Origin: Bacteroidaceae bacterium
GTDB lineage: Bacteria; Bacteroidota; Bacteroidia; Bacteroidales; Bacteroidaceae
Reading direction: 5' to 3'
NCBI GenBank assembly: GCA_017451695.1
Contig: JAFTNW010000010.1
Coordinates: 38,831-102,830, forward strand
Length of the DNA stretch: 64,000 nucleotides
Shown here: piece after piece, positions 53,280-62,245 of the stretch
Numbering within the stretch: position 1 is the stretch's first letter
Layout of the letters: the number at the start of each line of letters is the position of its first letter
Notes under the pieces: model-generated
Database searches by the model: none
What the model was told of the DNA's origin: nothing
Seen by the model: only the letters and a program-made list of their open reading frames with translations
Position numbers and translations under genes: made by a program

Positions 53280-55874
53280 ATGAAAAAGAATATCATCCTT
53301 TCTGCTGCGTTGGTGTTTTTCGGCCTCACCGCGCAGGCACAGACCACGATAACATTCGATAGCGAAGATTATAAATCTATAAGCGTTTACGACTCTTGGG
53401 CGGAAAGTCCTTTCCGTGCCGAAACTCCTGTAATAGACTTTGATGCCGCAGTTGCTGCCAACCCCGATACCGAAGTCGACGAGGTGATGGGTGTAGCTCC
53501 CAATGCAACAGAAAATGTTGTGAAGCTGCGTCGCAGCCGTTACGGCAGTAACACATTTGGTGTGCGCATCGACCTTAAAGAGCCCATCCGTATGACCAAG
53601 CAACTCCAGTACATCCACATAATGGCCTATCTCAAGGACAAACCTGCCGATAGCCGTATGATGGTTATTGGACTAGGCAAGAGAGTAGAGGAGAGTTGGA
53701 ATTGGCAGGATGGTGAGGACGAGCAGTTCTGGGCGGTTACAACCTCCAATGTCAAGCCCAAAGAGGGCTGGCAAGATGTTGTGGTGAGCTTCAAAGGCTT
53801 CTCATACTCTAAAGAGGAAAATGCTGCCAGCGGTATCGATATCTACTCATTGGTTATCGTTCCCGATGTTCGTTCGCCCCACGCCGATACCGAGGATTGG
53901 TATGCCTATTTCGATGAAATCGTTATAGACAACAACCCCGACAAGCGTTTCACCACCGACAAGTACGCTCTTACCTATGACAAGGATGCTGCATCCACAC
54001 GTAACGACCGCCGCCTCAATAGCGTAGGCCTCACATCGGATGGTGTAAGCTACTCTTCATCGGCAACAGCCGGTAAGGTATATACCGATAATACCGCTTT
54101 GAGTGTATTCTCGGCCAAAGCAGGTGCTCAGGTGCAGCCCACATTCAACTATACAGGTACTTGGATGAGTGCCTATGTGTATGTCGATTGGAACAATGAT
54201 GGCAAGTTCGATTACACACTCAATGACAATGGTACCCCCGCTGCAGGTAGCGATGTCGTAAGCTATAGCGCTGCGCAGATAAATGGCACTTGGTACAAGA
54301 GCGATGGCTCAACTGTAAGCAATGGTAACACCATAGGTGGCGGAGTGCCCAAGTTTACAATCCCTGCCGGTACTCCCGCCGGTTTCTATCGTATGCGCTA
54401 CAAGGTCGATTGGGATAATATAAACCCCGCAGGAGCCAGCACCATCATTTCAAATGGTGGCGGTTACATAGATGTTATGCTCGATGTGCACGGCGACAAT
54501 GTGGCAGTGAACGCTTCCCAGCTCAATGGCGACATTGTGCTGGCATCGGATGGAAACGCTTTGCAAGGCTACACAACCAATTATGCCGAGCCTTTGACCG
54601 TGAAGGATGTTCCTGCTCCCGGCTTTGTGCAGTATGGCTTTATCCTCAAGTATGGTTATAACGTAAATGCAGCTGAGCAACTCGATGATAACGGCAACCC
54701 TAATTGGATAGAGATAAATGTTCCCTACACAGCCATTGCAGCCGACGGCACATATACCATCCCCGCAGAGTATATGCGTGGCAGCCAGGTAGGCATCAAG
54801 GGCGATATGCAGCAGGAGCAGCTCTACACCGTAAAGGTGGTGGGTGTTGAAGGAGAAGGTGGTGTTATATATGCCAACATAGAAACTGCCGATGGCGGCA
54901 CGGTATATGCTACACAGTTCTTCTCGGTAGAGCAACTTGTTCCCATCGCAGTTGACGGATGCAGAGCCGAAATAACCGTTGAAGATCGCGTTATCACAGT
55001 GACATACACCAAGGGCCCTGCCCCTTGCACCCCTATATCCTCTCTCTCTGAGTTGAAGAACTATAAACTCTATCAGGTTTCAGCAAAGAGTGGCGAAGGC
55101 TATTGGGCATATAACAGCAGCATCACCGGCGAGTATATAAGTCTGCGCGGTATGACTAACCACTCTTATAACAACCTCCCCGGTAATGCTTCAGTGGCTG
55201 ATATATATAAAGAGGAGGTTGACCCTTTTGATGAAACTGTCGTTTGGCAGATTTTTCAGGAAGATGGCAAGTACTATATGTACCAGCCTGCAAGAAATGC
55301 ATATGTAACGCGAAGCGGCAGGGATTATAAATTTACAGAGACAAAAACTGCACTTGACGGCATACGCGCCAACAGCGGCGACTACGAAGGAACATTCGGT
55401 ATTCACGCCGGTGGCGGCTACAGCGATGCTTCCACCTATTTCGCCTGCATCGTTACCAATGAAGCTGCAGCCGCAGTACGTAACTGGAGGTGGGACGACC
55501 ACGGCTCGGTAGTCTATCTTATAGAGAACCCCAATGTATATACCATAGATTATCTGGTAGAGGTTACGGGTAACGACAATGGCGGCATCACCTTCGAGGG
55601 TGTAGAATATGCCAATGGTGACAATTTTATCTCTACAACTTTTCTTACCGATGCCGATTTCACGGTAAAGGCTATAGAACACTATACCACATCGGTGGCT
55701 ATGGATAAGGAGAACGGCAAAATTACGGTAGAATATGTTGGTGATGAAACAACAGGAATTGTTGAACTCCCCGCAGCCGAGGGCGCTGCAGATGTTTACG
55801 ACCTCTATGGCAGACGTGTGCAGAAAGTAACCAAAGGCGTGTTCATTGTGAATGGCAAGAAAGTTGTTCAATAG
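53280..55874 (+). CDS. Secreted GEVED-domain protein with T9SS sorting domain
   Basis: This 864-residue protein has a signal peptide (to about AQAQ), a beta-sandwich, carbohydrate-binding-like first domain (about 20-220; VVSFKGFSY, WYAYFDEIVIDNN), a GEVED-type domain at about 290-400 (YVYVDWNNDGKFDY, GTPAGFYRMRYKVDWDN), and further beta-rich domains. It ends in a T9SS type A sorting motif (VYDLYGRRVQKVTKGVFIV, NGKKVVQ). No catalytic motif was found, so a binding or adhesive role next to the fucosidase is inferred. It starts 34 bp after the GH29 stop and is closed by a terminator shared with the convergent peptidase gene. Confidence 0.88.
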   Translation: MKKNIILSAALVFFGLTAQAQTTITFDSEDYKSISVYDSWAESPFRAETPVIDFDAAVAANPDTEVDEVMGVAPNATENVVKLRRSRYGSNTFGVRIDLKEPIRMTKQLQYIHIMAYLKDKPADSRMMVIGLGKRVEESWNWQDGEDEQFWAVTTSNVKPKEGWQDVVVSFKGFSYSKEENAASGIDIYSLVIVPDVRSPHADTEDWYAYFDEIVIDNNPDKRFTTDKYALTYDKDAASTRNDRRLNSVGLTSDGVSYSSSATAGKVYTDNTALSVFSAKAGAQVQPTFNYTGTWMSAYVYVDWNNDGKFDYTLNDNGTPAAGSDVVSYSAAQINGTWYKSDGSTVSNGNTIGGGVPKFTIPAGTPAGFYRMRYKVDWDNINPAGASTIISNGGGYIDVMLDVHGDNVAVNASQLNGDIVLASDGNALQGYTTNYAEPLTVKDVPAPGFVQYGFILKYGYNVNAAEQLDDNGNPNWIEINVPYTAIAADGTYTIPAEYMRGSQVGIKGDMQQEQLYTVKVVGVEGEGGVIYANIETADGGTVYATQFFSVEQLVPIAVDGCRAEITVEDRVITVTYTKGPAPCTPISSLSELKNYKLYQVSAKSGEGYWAYNSSITGEYISLRGMTNHSYNNLPGNASVADIYKEEVDPFDETVVWQIFQEDGKYYMYQPARNAYVTRSGRDYKFTETKTALDGIRANSGDYEGTFGIHAGGGYSDASTYFACIVTNEAAAAVRNWRWDDHGSVVYLIENPNVYTIDYLVEVTGNDNGGITFEGVEYANGDNFISTTFLTDADFTVKAIEHYTTSVAMDKENGKITVEYVGDETTGIVELPAAEGAADVYDLYGRRVQKVTKGVFIVNGKKVVQ

Positions 55875-55920
55875 AAATTGTATTAGCACACTTTGAGAAG
55901 GGTGTGGTAAACATTATACA

Positions 55921-55950
55921 AAAATGGCCGGCTGTTGAGCCGGCCATTTT
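55921..55950. terminator. Bidirectional terminator between GEVED and S46 peptidase genes
   Basis: AAAATGGCCGGCT (55921-55933) and AGCCGGCCATTTT (55938-55950) form a perfect 13-bp stem with a 4-nt loop. A and T tails serve both convergent genes. Confidence 0.9.
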
Positions 55951-55972
55951 TGTATGAGATTCTCTTTTTCGT

Positions 55973-58120
55973 TTATCTCACGATGTTCATCTCGTCAATC
56001 AATCTGCGGCAGTTGCCATATTTCTCAATAATGAAAAGAACATAGCGGATATCCACGTTTATGCAACGCTGCAATTTTTTGTCGAAATTAATGTCGCTGC
56101 TCAATGATTCCCAGTTGCCGTCGAATGCAAGTCCTATGAGCTCGCCGCGTGAGTTCATAACGGGGCTGCCGCTGTTACCGCCTGTGATGTCGTTGGTTGT
56201 GAGGAATGCAACGGGCAGGTCGCCGTTGGGCAGTGCATAGTCGCCGTAATCCTTTGTGAGGTATAGCTCTTTCAAACGTGCGGGAACGGTGAACTCGCTG
56301 TTTGTGTTGTCCTCCTTCTCCATAACACCGTTAAGGGTGGTGTAGTGGTTGTATGTAACACCATCTTTGGGCTGATAAGCCTTAACACTACCGTATGTGA
56401 GGCGCATGGTAAAGTTTGCATCGGGTGCCATTGGTGCGCCGTTTGCCATCTCCATCAATCCTTTGAGGTAGGTCTTGTGCAACAGGTTGATAGTGTTGTT
56501 GAACTCCTTCTGGCTGTTTGCAATCTCGCGATATTTGCCATAGATTGCATTGCGCAATTGAATAGCCATATCCTTTTCGAGTTTCTTGGCTGCGGGCTTT
56601 TTCAGGAACTTCTCCATGTTCTTCTCGCTTGCCATTATGGATGTTTCATATACATCGTCGATGTATTTCTCCATGTTGCCCTTGTACTTCTTGTTCATCT
56701 CGTTAAACAGGGCAGGGCGCTCCTCCTCGCTTGTGAGCGACATATAAAGAGGTATAAGCGCTTTGGCCACACGGCAGTCTATGCGGTGGTTGTAGTCGCG
56801 GTCGTGTACCCATGTGTAATAGCTCTTTACCATCTCGGGCTTTTCAAGCAGTTTGGCATCGGCAGTGCTGTCGTTGCCAAATGCAATGTTACGTCTTACG
56901 AACTCTATGTTGCTTATAAGCTCCACCACCAATGTTGCAAGATACTCTGTGCGGTTTTGTGTGTTTATGGCGGCATTGATATCCTCTACCACGCTCTCGT
57001 AGCTCTTATTGCCTACTTTCTGTGCAAATGCTTTGAAAGCAGCCTCTTTCTCTAACTTGGTTTCAACAACCTTATTGTCCACGATGGCTTTGTTCATTCC
57101 TATCGAGTTCTTCCAATAGTTGCTTATGCGTGCCATCTTGCTTGCATATTGGATGTTCACAGCCTCGTCCTTCGCCATCTCCTCGCGTATGATTTTGAGG
57201 GCTGCGTCGCGCATGGCAATGCGGGGCTCGTTCTGCGAGTACATGCGGTGCTTAACCTCCTCGCCTGTGAGGTAACGCGATGTGCTGCCGGGGAAGCCCA
57301 TAATCATTGCAAAATCGTCATAATCCACGCCTGCAAGCGAAATGTTCAGATATTTGGGTGTGCTCAATGGGATGTTTTTTTCGCTGTATGCGGCAGGGTT
57401 GCCAAGCGAGTCGCCATATACGCGGAACACCGAGAAATCGCCTGTGTGGCGGGGCCACATCCAGTTGTCGGTTTCGCCGCCGAATTTACCAATTGAGTTG
57501 GGGGGTGTTCCCACCAAGCGCACGTCGGTGTATTTCTTGTAATATACAAGATAGAACTTGTTGCCCTCAAAGTAGGGGAGCAGTTGCGGTGTCAGGAACT
57601 TCTTACCCTCGATATTGTCATTGTCGAACATTTCGGTGGCAATGCGTGCAAGCGCAGCCTCGTTGAAAGAGTCCTGCTCGCTCAATGAGCCATCGGCAAT
57701 GCGTTTGTTGATATCCTCGGTAACATCCTTTATCTCTGCAACGAATGTGAAATTAATATCCTTGCAGGGGAGTTCCTCGGCATAGCTCTGGCTCCAGAAA
57801 CCATCGCGCAGATAGTTGTGCTCCACGGCACTTAGCTGCTGTATGTAGCTGTATCCGCAGTGGTGATTGGTGAGTATAAGGCCGTTGGGCGAAACAATCT
57901 CACCGGTGCAGCCGCCACCAAAGATACCAATGGCATCCTTCAACGATACGGCACCGGGTGCGTAGATATCGTCGGCTGTGAGTTCAAGACCAAGTTCGCG
58001 CATAGGCTTCTCCAAATTTTGGCTACGCATGAGTTGTAGTAGCCACATACCTTCGTCGGCAATAAGTTGCGCAGGAAGGGCGATTGCTGCAACAAGCAGT
58101 GTCAAAAATGTTTTTCTCAT
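55973..58120 (-). CDS. Peptidase family S46 dipeptidyl-peptidase (DPP7-like)
   Basis: This is a 715-residue exported serine peptidase with a signal peptide (to about LPAQLIAD). The chymotrypsin-like triad is visible: His87 in LTNHHCGYS, Asp228 in RHTGDFSVFR, and Ser650 in GGNSGSPVMNS. The S1-pocket segment reads GLAFDGNWES with Gly where DPP11 has Arg, which points to DPP7-type preference for hydrophobic rather than acidic P1 residues. Family enzymes release dipeptides from peptide N-termini in the periplasm, feeding peptide-fermenting Bacteroidales. Length is normal for the family. Confidence 0.93.
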   Translation of the reverse strand: MRKTFLTLLVAAIALPAQLIADEGMWLLQLMRSQNLEKPMRELGLELTADDIYAPGAVSLKDAIGIFGGGCTGEIVSPNGLILTNHHCGYSYIQQLSAVEHNYLRDGFWSQSYAEELPCKDINFTFVAEIKDVTEDINKRIADGSLSEQDSFNEAALARIATEMFDNDNIEGKKFLTPQLLPYFEGNKFYLVYYKKYTDVRLVGTPPNSIGKFGGETDNWMWPRHTGDFSVFRVYGDSLGNPAAYSEKNIPLSTPKYLNISLAGVDYDDFAMIMGFPGSTSRYLTGEEVKHRMYSQNEPRIAMRDAALKIIREEMAKDEAVNIQYASKMARISNYWKNSIGMNKAIVDNKVVETKLEKEAAFKAFAQKVGNKSYESVVEDINAAINTQNRTEYLATLVVELISNIEFVRRNIAFGNDSTADAKLLEKPEMVKSYYTWVHDRDYNHRIDCRVAKALIPLYMSLTSEEERPALFNEMNKKYKGNMEKYIDDVYETSIMASEKNMEKFLKKPAAKKLEKDMAIQLRNAIYGKYREIANSQKEFNNTINLLHKTYLKGLMEMANGAPMAPDANFTMRLTYGSVKAYQPKDGVTYNHYTTLNGVMEKEDNTNSEFTVPARLKELYLTKDYGDYALPNGDLPVAFLTTNDITGGNSGSPVMNSRGELIGLAFDGNWESLSSDINFDKKLQRCINVDIRYVLFIIEKYGNCRRLIDEMNIVR

Positions 58121-58153
58121 AATTATATAAACTTTATAAAAATTTTCTTGGGC

Positions 58154-58162
58154 GCGAAGATA
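58154..58162 (-). promoter_or_regulatory. -7 element of the S46 peptidase gene
   Basis: On the minus strand this reads TATCTTCGC, 33 bp before the start codon. It is identical to the box before the GH5 operon and the dihydroorotase gene. Confidence 0.55.
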
Positions 58163-58276
58163 GTGAAAAAAACATCATACCCCTTTCTCTTTTCCCTTAA
58201 ACTTGCCTGTTCCCATCCCTTTTTTGTTGTAAAATGTTATAGTTTAGCCCTAAATCATAAAATAGATTAATAAAAC

Positions 58277-58306
58277 TTTGAGGTATTGGAAATGTTATTA
58301 TCTTCG
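58277..58306 (+). promoter_or_regulatory. Promoter of the DUF4369 lipoprotein gene
   Basis: TTTG (58277-58280) and TATCTTCG (58299-58306) are 18 bp apart. They lie inside a longer open frame that begins at 58286 and support the start at 58337. Confidence 0.7.
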
Positions 58307-58336
58307 CTCGTGCAAACACACGATAATCAAAAGAAT

Positions 58337-59047
58337 ATGAAGAACTCTCTTGTACTGCTTTTTCTCTCTCTCGCTCTCCTTTCCTGTGAAAACGATTTCA
58401 GTGTTCGGGGAACAATATCTTCCGATGTCATAAATGGTGAGTATATGTATATAAGGATGGCGGAAAACGGCAGTGTGGTTACAATAGATTCGTGTAGGGT
58501 GCAGCATAGTACATTCGAGATGCGTGGAACGGCCGATTCGGCCTTTGTTGCCTCTCTATACATAGGCGACATCCCCATTCTGCCGTTTGTTGCCGAGAAG
58601 GGCAATATAGTGTTTGATATAACAGATAATGGCATAGAACTTGGCGGCACCCCGCTAAACGACGAACTTAACCTCTTTATGCGTGAGCAGGTACGCTTTG
58701 AACAACTTATGCACGAACTTAAGCGCGTGGAAACCTCTTTGGTGTTGAACGGCCGCTCTACCGAGGCTGCTGCCGATTATGTGAGCGACTCGATAGAGGC
58801 TGTGGGTGCGTCGGTGGAGCAGCTTGTCGATGATTATGTGAGGCGTAATATAAACAATGTGCTGGGCCCCTGTATATTCGCACTTCGATACAGCGGTGTG
58901 CCGGCACCCATTCTCAACAGCGAGTTGGAATCGCTCTACAACGATGCGCCCCTCTCCTTCCGCAACGATGCCTTTGTGAAACACTTTTACGATGTGGCCC
59001 GCGAAAACGCAAACCGTTTGGAACGGCAACGGTTGCTCGAAAAATAA
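58337..59047 (+). CDS. DUF4369-domain lipoprotein
   Basis: This 236-residue lipoprotein (lipobox LLSC, about Cys17) has a DUF4369-like beta domain at about 20-115 (VRGTISSDVINGEYMYIRM, FVAEKGNIVFDI, ELGGTPLNDELNLFM), followed by a helical region. In many Bacteroidales this domain precedes an AhpC/TSA thioredoxin domain; here the protein ends without one, so it is either a stand-alone version or a shortened gene. No CXXC motif is seen. Function unknown. The gene has its own promoter and its stop codon lies inside the terminator stem. Confidence 0.82.
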   Translation: MKNSLVLLFLSLALLSCENDFSVRGTISSDVINGEYMYIRMAENGSVVTIDSCRVQHSTFEMRGTADSAFVASLYIGDIPILPFVAEKGNIVFDITDNGIELGGTPLNDELNLFMREQVRFEQLMHELKRVETSLVLNGRSTEAAADYVSDSIEAVGASVEQLVDDYVRRNINNVLGPCIFALRYSGVPAPILNSELESLYNDAPLSFRNDAFVKHFYDVARENANRLERQRLLEK

Positions 59048-59083
59048 TTATAGCGAAGGCACCGCCTTCGCTATAATTATTTT
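59041..59083. terminator. Bidirectional terminator overlapping the DUF4369 stop codon
   Basis: The left arm (59041-59060, core ATAGCGAAGGC) pairs perfectly over 20 bp with the right arm (59064-59083, core GCCTTCGCTAT) around a 3-nt loop. It also lies just beyond the plsC stop on the other strand. Confidence 0.9.
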
Positions 59084-59100
59084 TATTGATATCGTGTGGC

Positions 59101-59838
59101 TTATGCCTCGCCAAGGGTTTTTGCTATTACCTCGCGCGATGTGTTCATCAAGTATTCCACATTCTCGGCATCGCGGCCTTTGCACTCGATGGGTGCGTGG
59201 AATGTGAGTTTTATAGGCGACCAATGCAAGAAAATCTTGCCCGGAGGCATCAGTTGGAATGAGCCTTGGATGGCTACGGGAACAACAGGCTTCTGTGCCA
59301 TGTTGGCAACCACAAACGCACCCTTCTTGAATCTGCCCATCTTGCCGTTCTTGCAGCGTGTGCCCTCGGGGAATATGGCCATCGATTTGCCACTTTTCAG
59401 TATGTTGAGCGCCTTGCGCAGTATATCCTTTTGCGGGGTTGCGCGGTCAACATATATGTGGTCGGTGTCGGCACACGCCTTGCCCAGCAAGGGTACCTTG
59501 CGAAGCGATGCCTTCATCATCCATTTGAAATTCTTTTGCACATAGCCATACATCACAAGTACATCGAAGAATCCTTGATGGTTTGCCACAAACACATAGT
59601 TCTTCTCTTTTTCCACAAACTTGTTGCGATCTACCACTTTCACCGGAACAAGGCATATCCAGCATACTACACGGAACAGAATGAGCGCGGGGTAGTAGTC
59701 GCCGTTCTTTATCTTCAAATAGCGGCCGAAAAGGCTTATGCATATGCATGTGAATGCAATAACCAAGAGGGCTGCCCACCATGCAAATACCAATTGGTAA
59801 AGCACATAAAGGGGGTGTAGAATTTTTCTGAGTGTCAT
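59101..59838 (-). CDS. plsC: 1-acyl-sn-glycerol-3-phosphate acyltransferase
   Basis: This 245-residue membrane-associated acyltransferase has two N-terminal hydrophobic segments (about 10-38 and 50-68), then the HX4D catalytic motif NHQGFFD (His87, Asp92), the glycerol-phosphate-binding FPEGTR near residue 158, and VPVAIQGSFQLMPPG. It acylates lysophosphatidic acid to phosphatidic acid in phospholipid synthesis. It starts 83 bp after the MetH-activation gene and may be read from the same transcript. Confidence 0.92.
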   Translation of the reverse strand: MTLRKILHPLYVLYQLVFAWWAALLVIAFTCICISLFGRYLKIKNGDYYPALILFRVVCWICLVPVKVVDRNKFVEKEKNYVFVANHQGFFDVLVMYGYVQKNFKWMMKASLRKVPLLGKACADTDHIYVDRATPQKDILRKALNILKSGKSMAIFPEGTRCKNGKMGRFKKGAFVVANMAQKPVVPVAIQGSFQLMPPGKIFLHWSPIKLTFHAPIECKGRDAENVEYLMNTSREVIAKTLGEA

Positions 59839-59921
59839 TGTTGAAACTTTTTAGTGTGTTATAATCTTGCGCTAATATAGTCTTAATTTTATTAATTTTA
59901 TGATATTATCGTAGTAATCTT

Positions 59922-60740
59922 CTATTTTCCGATGTTTTTGAACAGGAATCGGTATAAACTTTCGGGTGTCGCCCCTCTGCGCCGGGCATAGTCGCGCAGT
60001 TGTTCGTCGCTTATTTTCCCCACTGCAAAATAGCGCGCCGCGGGGTGGGCAATCATTATTCCACAGACAGATGCGTGCGGGTTCATGGCTCCGTTTGGTG
60101 TAAGTTCTATCCCAATTTCGTTCATGTGCAGCAATTCATCGATTATGAAAATCACCGATTGGTCGGGCAGCGATGGGTAGCCCACGGCGGGGCGTATGCC
60201 TTGGAATTTTTCCAAATTAAGTTCTTCGGGTGTCAGTCTCTCCGTTGGAGCATATCCCCAAAGGGCGGTGTTTGTGCGCACCTCCATGTGCAAGAGGGTT
60301 GCAGCCGCCTCGGCTATTCTGCTTGCCATGGTTTGCAACAGCAGGTTGTGGTATGTGTCGTCGAGGCCGGTGTGGCACAAGCGGTTGCTTACGGTGGTGG
60401 CAAACAGCCCTATCTTGTCGCCATGTGGCGATACAAAATCGCTCAAGCACAGGTTATGCTCCCCCTCATGCGAATGTTGCTGCCGCAGCAAAGGCAGGGT
60501 GGTGCTCCCCTCTATTATTATGTCGTCGTCGCAACCTTTGGCGTCGCACAAGGCAAACACGGCGTTGGCTATCGTGGCATCGCCCATGGAGTGAAGCAGT
60601 GCAATGGCATCACGCTTTACCTCCTGCGCCTCCTTGCTCTCTGTGGCGCGGGCGCCTATGCCCCATGCGTGGAAAAAGTAACTCCAATCAATGTATGGCA
60701 GCAGTTGCGGTGCCGTGTAGCTGAAAATCTCCCTTTTCAT
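59922..60740 (-). CDS. Stand-alone cobalamin-dependent methionine synthase activation domain
   Basis: This 272-residue protein corresponds to the C-terminal reactivation domain of MetH, which binds S-adenosylmethionine and remethylates the oxidised cobalamin. The SAM-binding motif is visible as GIRPAVGYPSLPD (Arg183, Pro184, Gly187, Tyr188, Pro189), with DFVSPHGDKIGLFA upstream and MNPHASVCGIMIAHPAARYF downstream. No substrate, folate or B12 domain is attached, so it should work in trans on a MetH encoded elsewhere. It overlaps dihydroorotase by 4 bp. Confidence 0.88.
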   Translation of the reverse strand: MKREIFSYTAPQLLPYIDWSYFFHAWGIGARATESKEAQEVKRDAIALLHSMGDATIANAVFALCDAKGCDDDIIIEGSTTLPLLRQQHSHEGEHNLCLSDFVSPHGDKIGLFATTVSNRLCHTGLDDTYHNLLLQTMASRIAEAAATLLHMEVRTNTALWGYAPTERLTPEELNLEKFQGIRPAVGYPSLPDQSVIFIIDELLHMNEIGIELTPNGAMNPHASVCGIMIAHPAARYFAVGKISDEQLRDYARRRGATPESLYRFLFKNIGK

Positions 60741-62065
60741 CGGTCAAATACAAGGGCTTTGCCTCTCACATTCTCGTTTATTTTCCCATCCTTGTATGCA
60801 CACTCGCCGTTCACCCAAGTCTGTGCAACAGCCCAATTGAATGTGTCGCCTTCAAATGGGCTCCATCCGCATTTGCTTATAATATCGCTCTTCTCAATGG
60901 TGTGCGGGGTGCCCGGGCGCAATAGTACGAAATCTGCTGCATAGCCTCGCTTTATGCAGCCTCTCTTGCTCAACCCGAAGATTCTTGCAGGCGCATGGCA
61001 CATCTTATCCACCAATGTTTCCATTGTAATAACGCCATCATCAACCAGCCTCAACATGGCGAGCAGTGAGAACTGAATGCTCGGCATGCCCGATGCGGCT
61101 GTCAGCGCGCCCCCCTCCTTGTCTTTGGGCAGGTGAGGGGCATGGTCGGTGCCTATAACATCAATCAATCCATTTGCAACGGCATTGCGCAGAGCATCGC
61201 GCTCCTCGCTACCCTTTATTGCAGGGTTGCACTTTATCTTTGTGCCCAAGCGGGCATAATCGTCGCTGCAGAATGTGAGGTGCGCAGGTGTAACCTCGGC
61301 TGTTATGTTGCTGCCCGCATTCTTGAACAAGGCAAGTTCCTTTTGGGTGCTTATGTGCATTACATGCAGTTTGGTGCCGTGTTTTTTTGCCAGCTCCACA
61401 GCTGTTTTTGTACTGCGGTAGCATGCCTTTGCATCCCTTATCACAGGGTGGAACGCCACGTCGGGGTTGTTCCCCTCGCTTGCTACAACCTTTTTGGTAT
61501 TTGTTGCAATGGTCTTGGTGTCCTCGCAATGCACGGCCACAGGTAAGGTGGCGATAGAGAAAATCTTGTCGAGCTTGTCGGCTTCATCAACAAGCATATT
61601 ACCCGTGCTGGAACCCATGAACAGTTTTATACCGCACACACGGCGTGGATTGAGTTTTGCAAAGTATTTGTAATTGTCGTTTGTGGCGCCAAAGTAGAAG
61701 GAGTAGTTGATGAGGCTCTCTTTTGCCGCAATGGCATATTTCTCTTTAAGCGCGGCAAGCGTGGTTGTTTGCGGTACGGTGTTGGGCATGTCCATGAACG
61801 ATGTTACGCCACCCGCCGCGGCGGCGCGGCTCTCGCTGTGTATGTCGGCCTTTGCAGTGAGCCCCGGCTCGCGGAAATGCACATGGTCGTCTATCACTCC
61901 CGGTATAAGATACATGTCGCCTGCCTCTACAATGCAGTCAACCTCTCCCCTCGGCAAACGGTCTCCTTTCAGTACCTCGGTTATTCTGCCGTTGTTTATC
62001 ACAATGGAGCCTCTGAATTGCTCGCCCTCATTCACTATTATAGGATTGCTTATAAGTGTCCTCAT
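60737..62065 (-). CDS. pyrC: Dihydroorotase
   Basis: This is a 442-residue amidohydrolase of the class I (PyrC2/Bacillus-like) type. The metal motif HVHFREPG (His61, His63) is near the N-terminus, VHCED and HVMHIST carry the other His ligands, and DVIGTDHAPH supplies the catalytic Asp. GIKLFMGSSTGNM is the region where some enzymes carry a second metal bridge. It closes carbamoyl-aspartate to dihydroorotate in pyrimidine synthesis. Length is normal. It is the first gene of the run with the MetH-activation protein and PlsC. Confidence 0.94.
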   Translation of the reverse strand: MRTLISNPIIVNEGEQFRGSIVINNGRITEVLKGDRLPRGEVDCIVEAGDMYLIPGVIDDHVHFREPGLTAKADIHSESRAAAAGGVTSFMDMPNTVPQTTTLAALKEKYAIAAKESLINYSFYFGATNDNYKYFAKLNPRRVCGIKLFMGSSTGNMLVDEADKLDKIFSIATLPVAVHCEDTKTIATNTKKVVASEGNNPDVAFHPVIRDAKACYRSTKTAVELAKKHGTKLHVMHISTQKELALFKNAGSNITAEVTPAHLTFCSDDYARLGTKIKCNPAIKGSEERDALRNAVANGLIDVIGTDHAPHLPKDKEGGALTAASGMPSIQFSLLAMLRLVDDGVITMETLVDKMCHAPARIFGLSKRGCIKRGYAADFVLLRPGTPHTIEKSDIISKCGWSPFEGDTFNWAVAQTWVNGECAYKDGKINENVRGKALVFDR

Positions 62066-62083
62066 GGCTGTTTGTTCTTTTTC

Positions 62084-62092
62084 GCGAAGATA
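62084..62092 (-). promoter_or_regulatory. -7 element of the pyrC run
   Basis: On the minus strand this reads TATCTTCGC, 18 bp before the dihydroorotase start. No clear -33 TTTG was found. Confidence 0.5.
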
Positions 62093-62208
62093 GCAAAAAA
62101 AGAGATACCGCCATTCTTTACGGGTGAATATTGTTGTGTTTATGGTGTACGATGCCTTTCTTGCAGGGCGGTTCCTGTGTAATAAACCATTTTACAATAA
62201 TTAATAAT

Positions 62209-62239
62209 TTTGTGAAGAATAAAAGATTCTATATATTTG
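62209..62239 (+). promoter_or_regulatory. Promoter of the structured RNA / BspA-like gene
   Basis: TTTG (62209-62212) and TATATTTG (62232-62239) are exactly 19 bp apart, the ideal Bacteroidota pattern. Transcription would begin near 62246, about 365 nt before the start codon of the BspA-like gene. Confidence 0.75.
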
Positions 62240-62245
62240 CAACGG

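Noticed and set aside
58286..58336. Upstream ATG for the DUF4369 protein
   Set aside because: A promoter lies across this part and the lipoprotein signal begins at the ATG at 58337.
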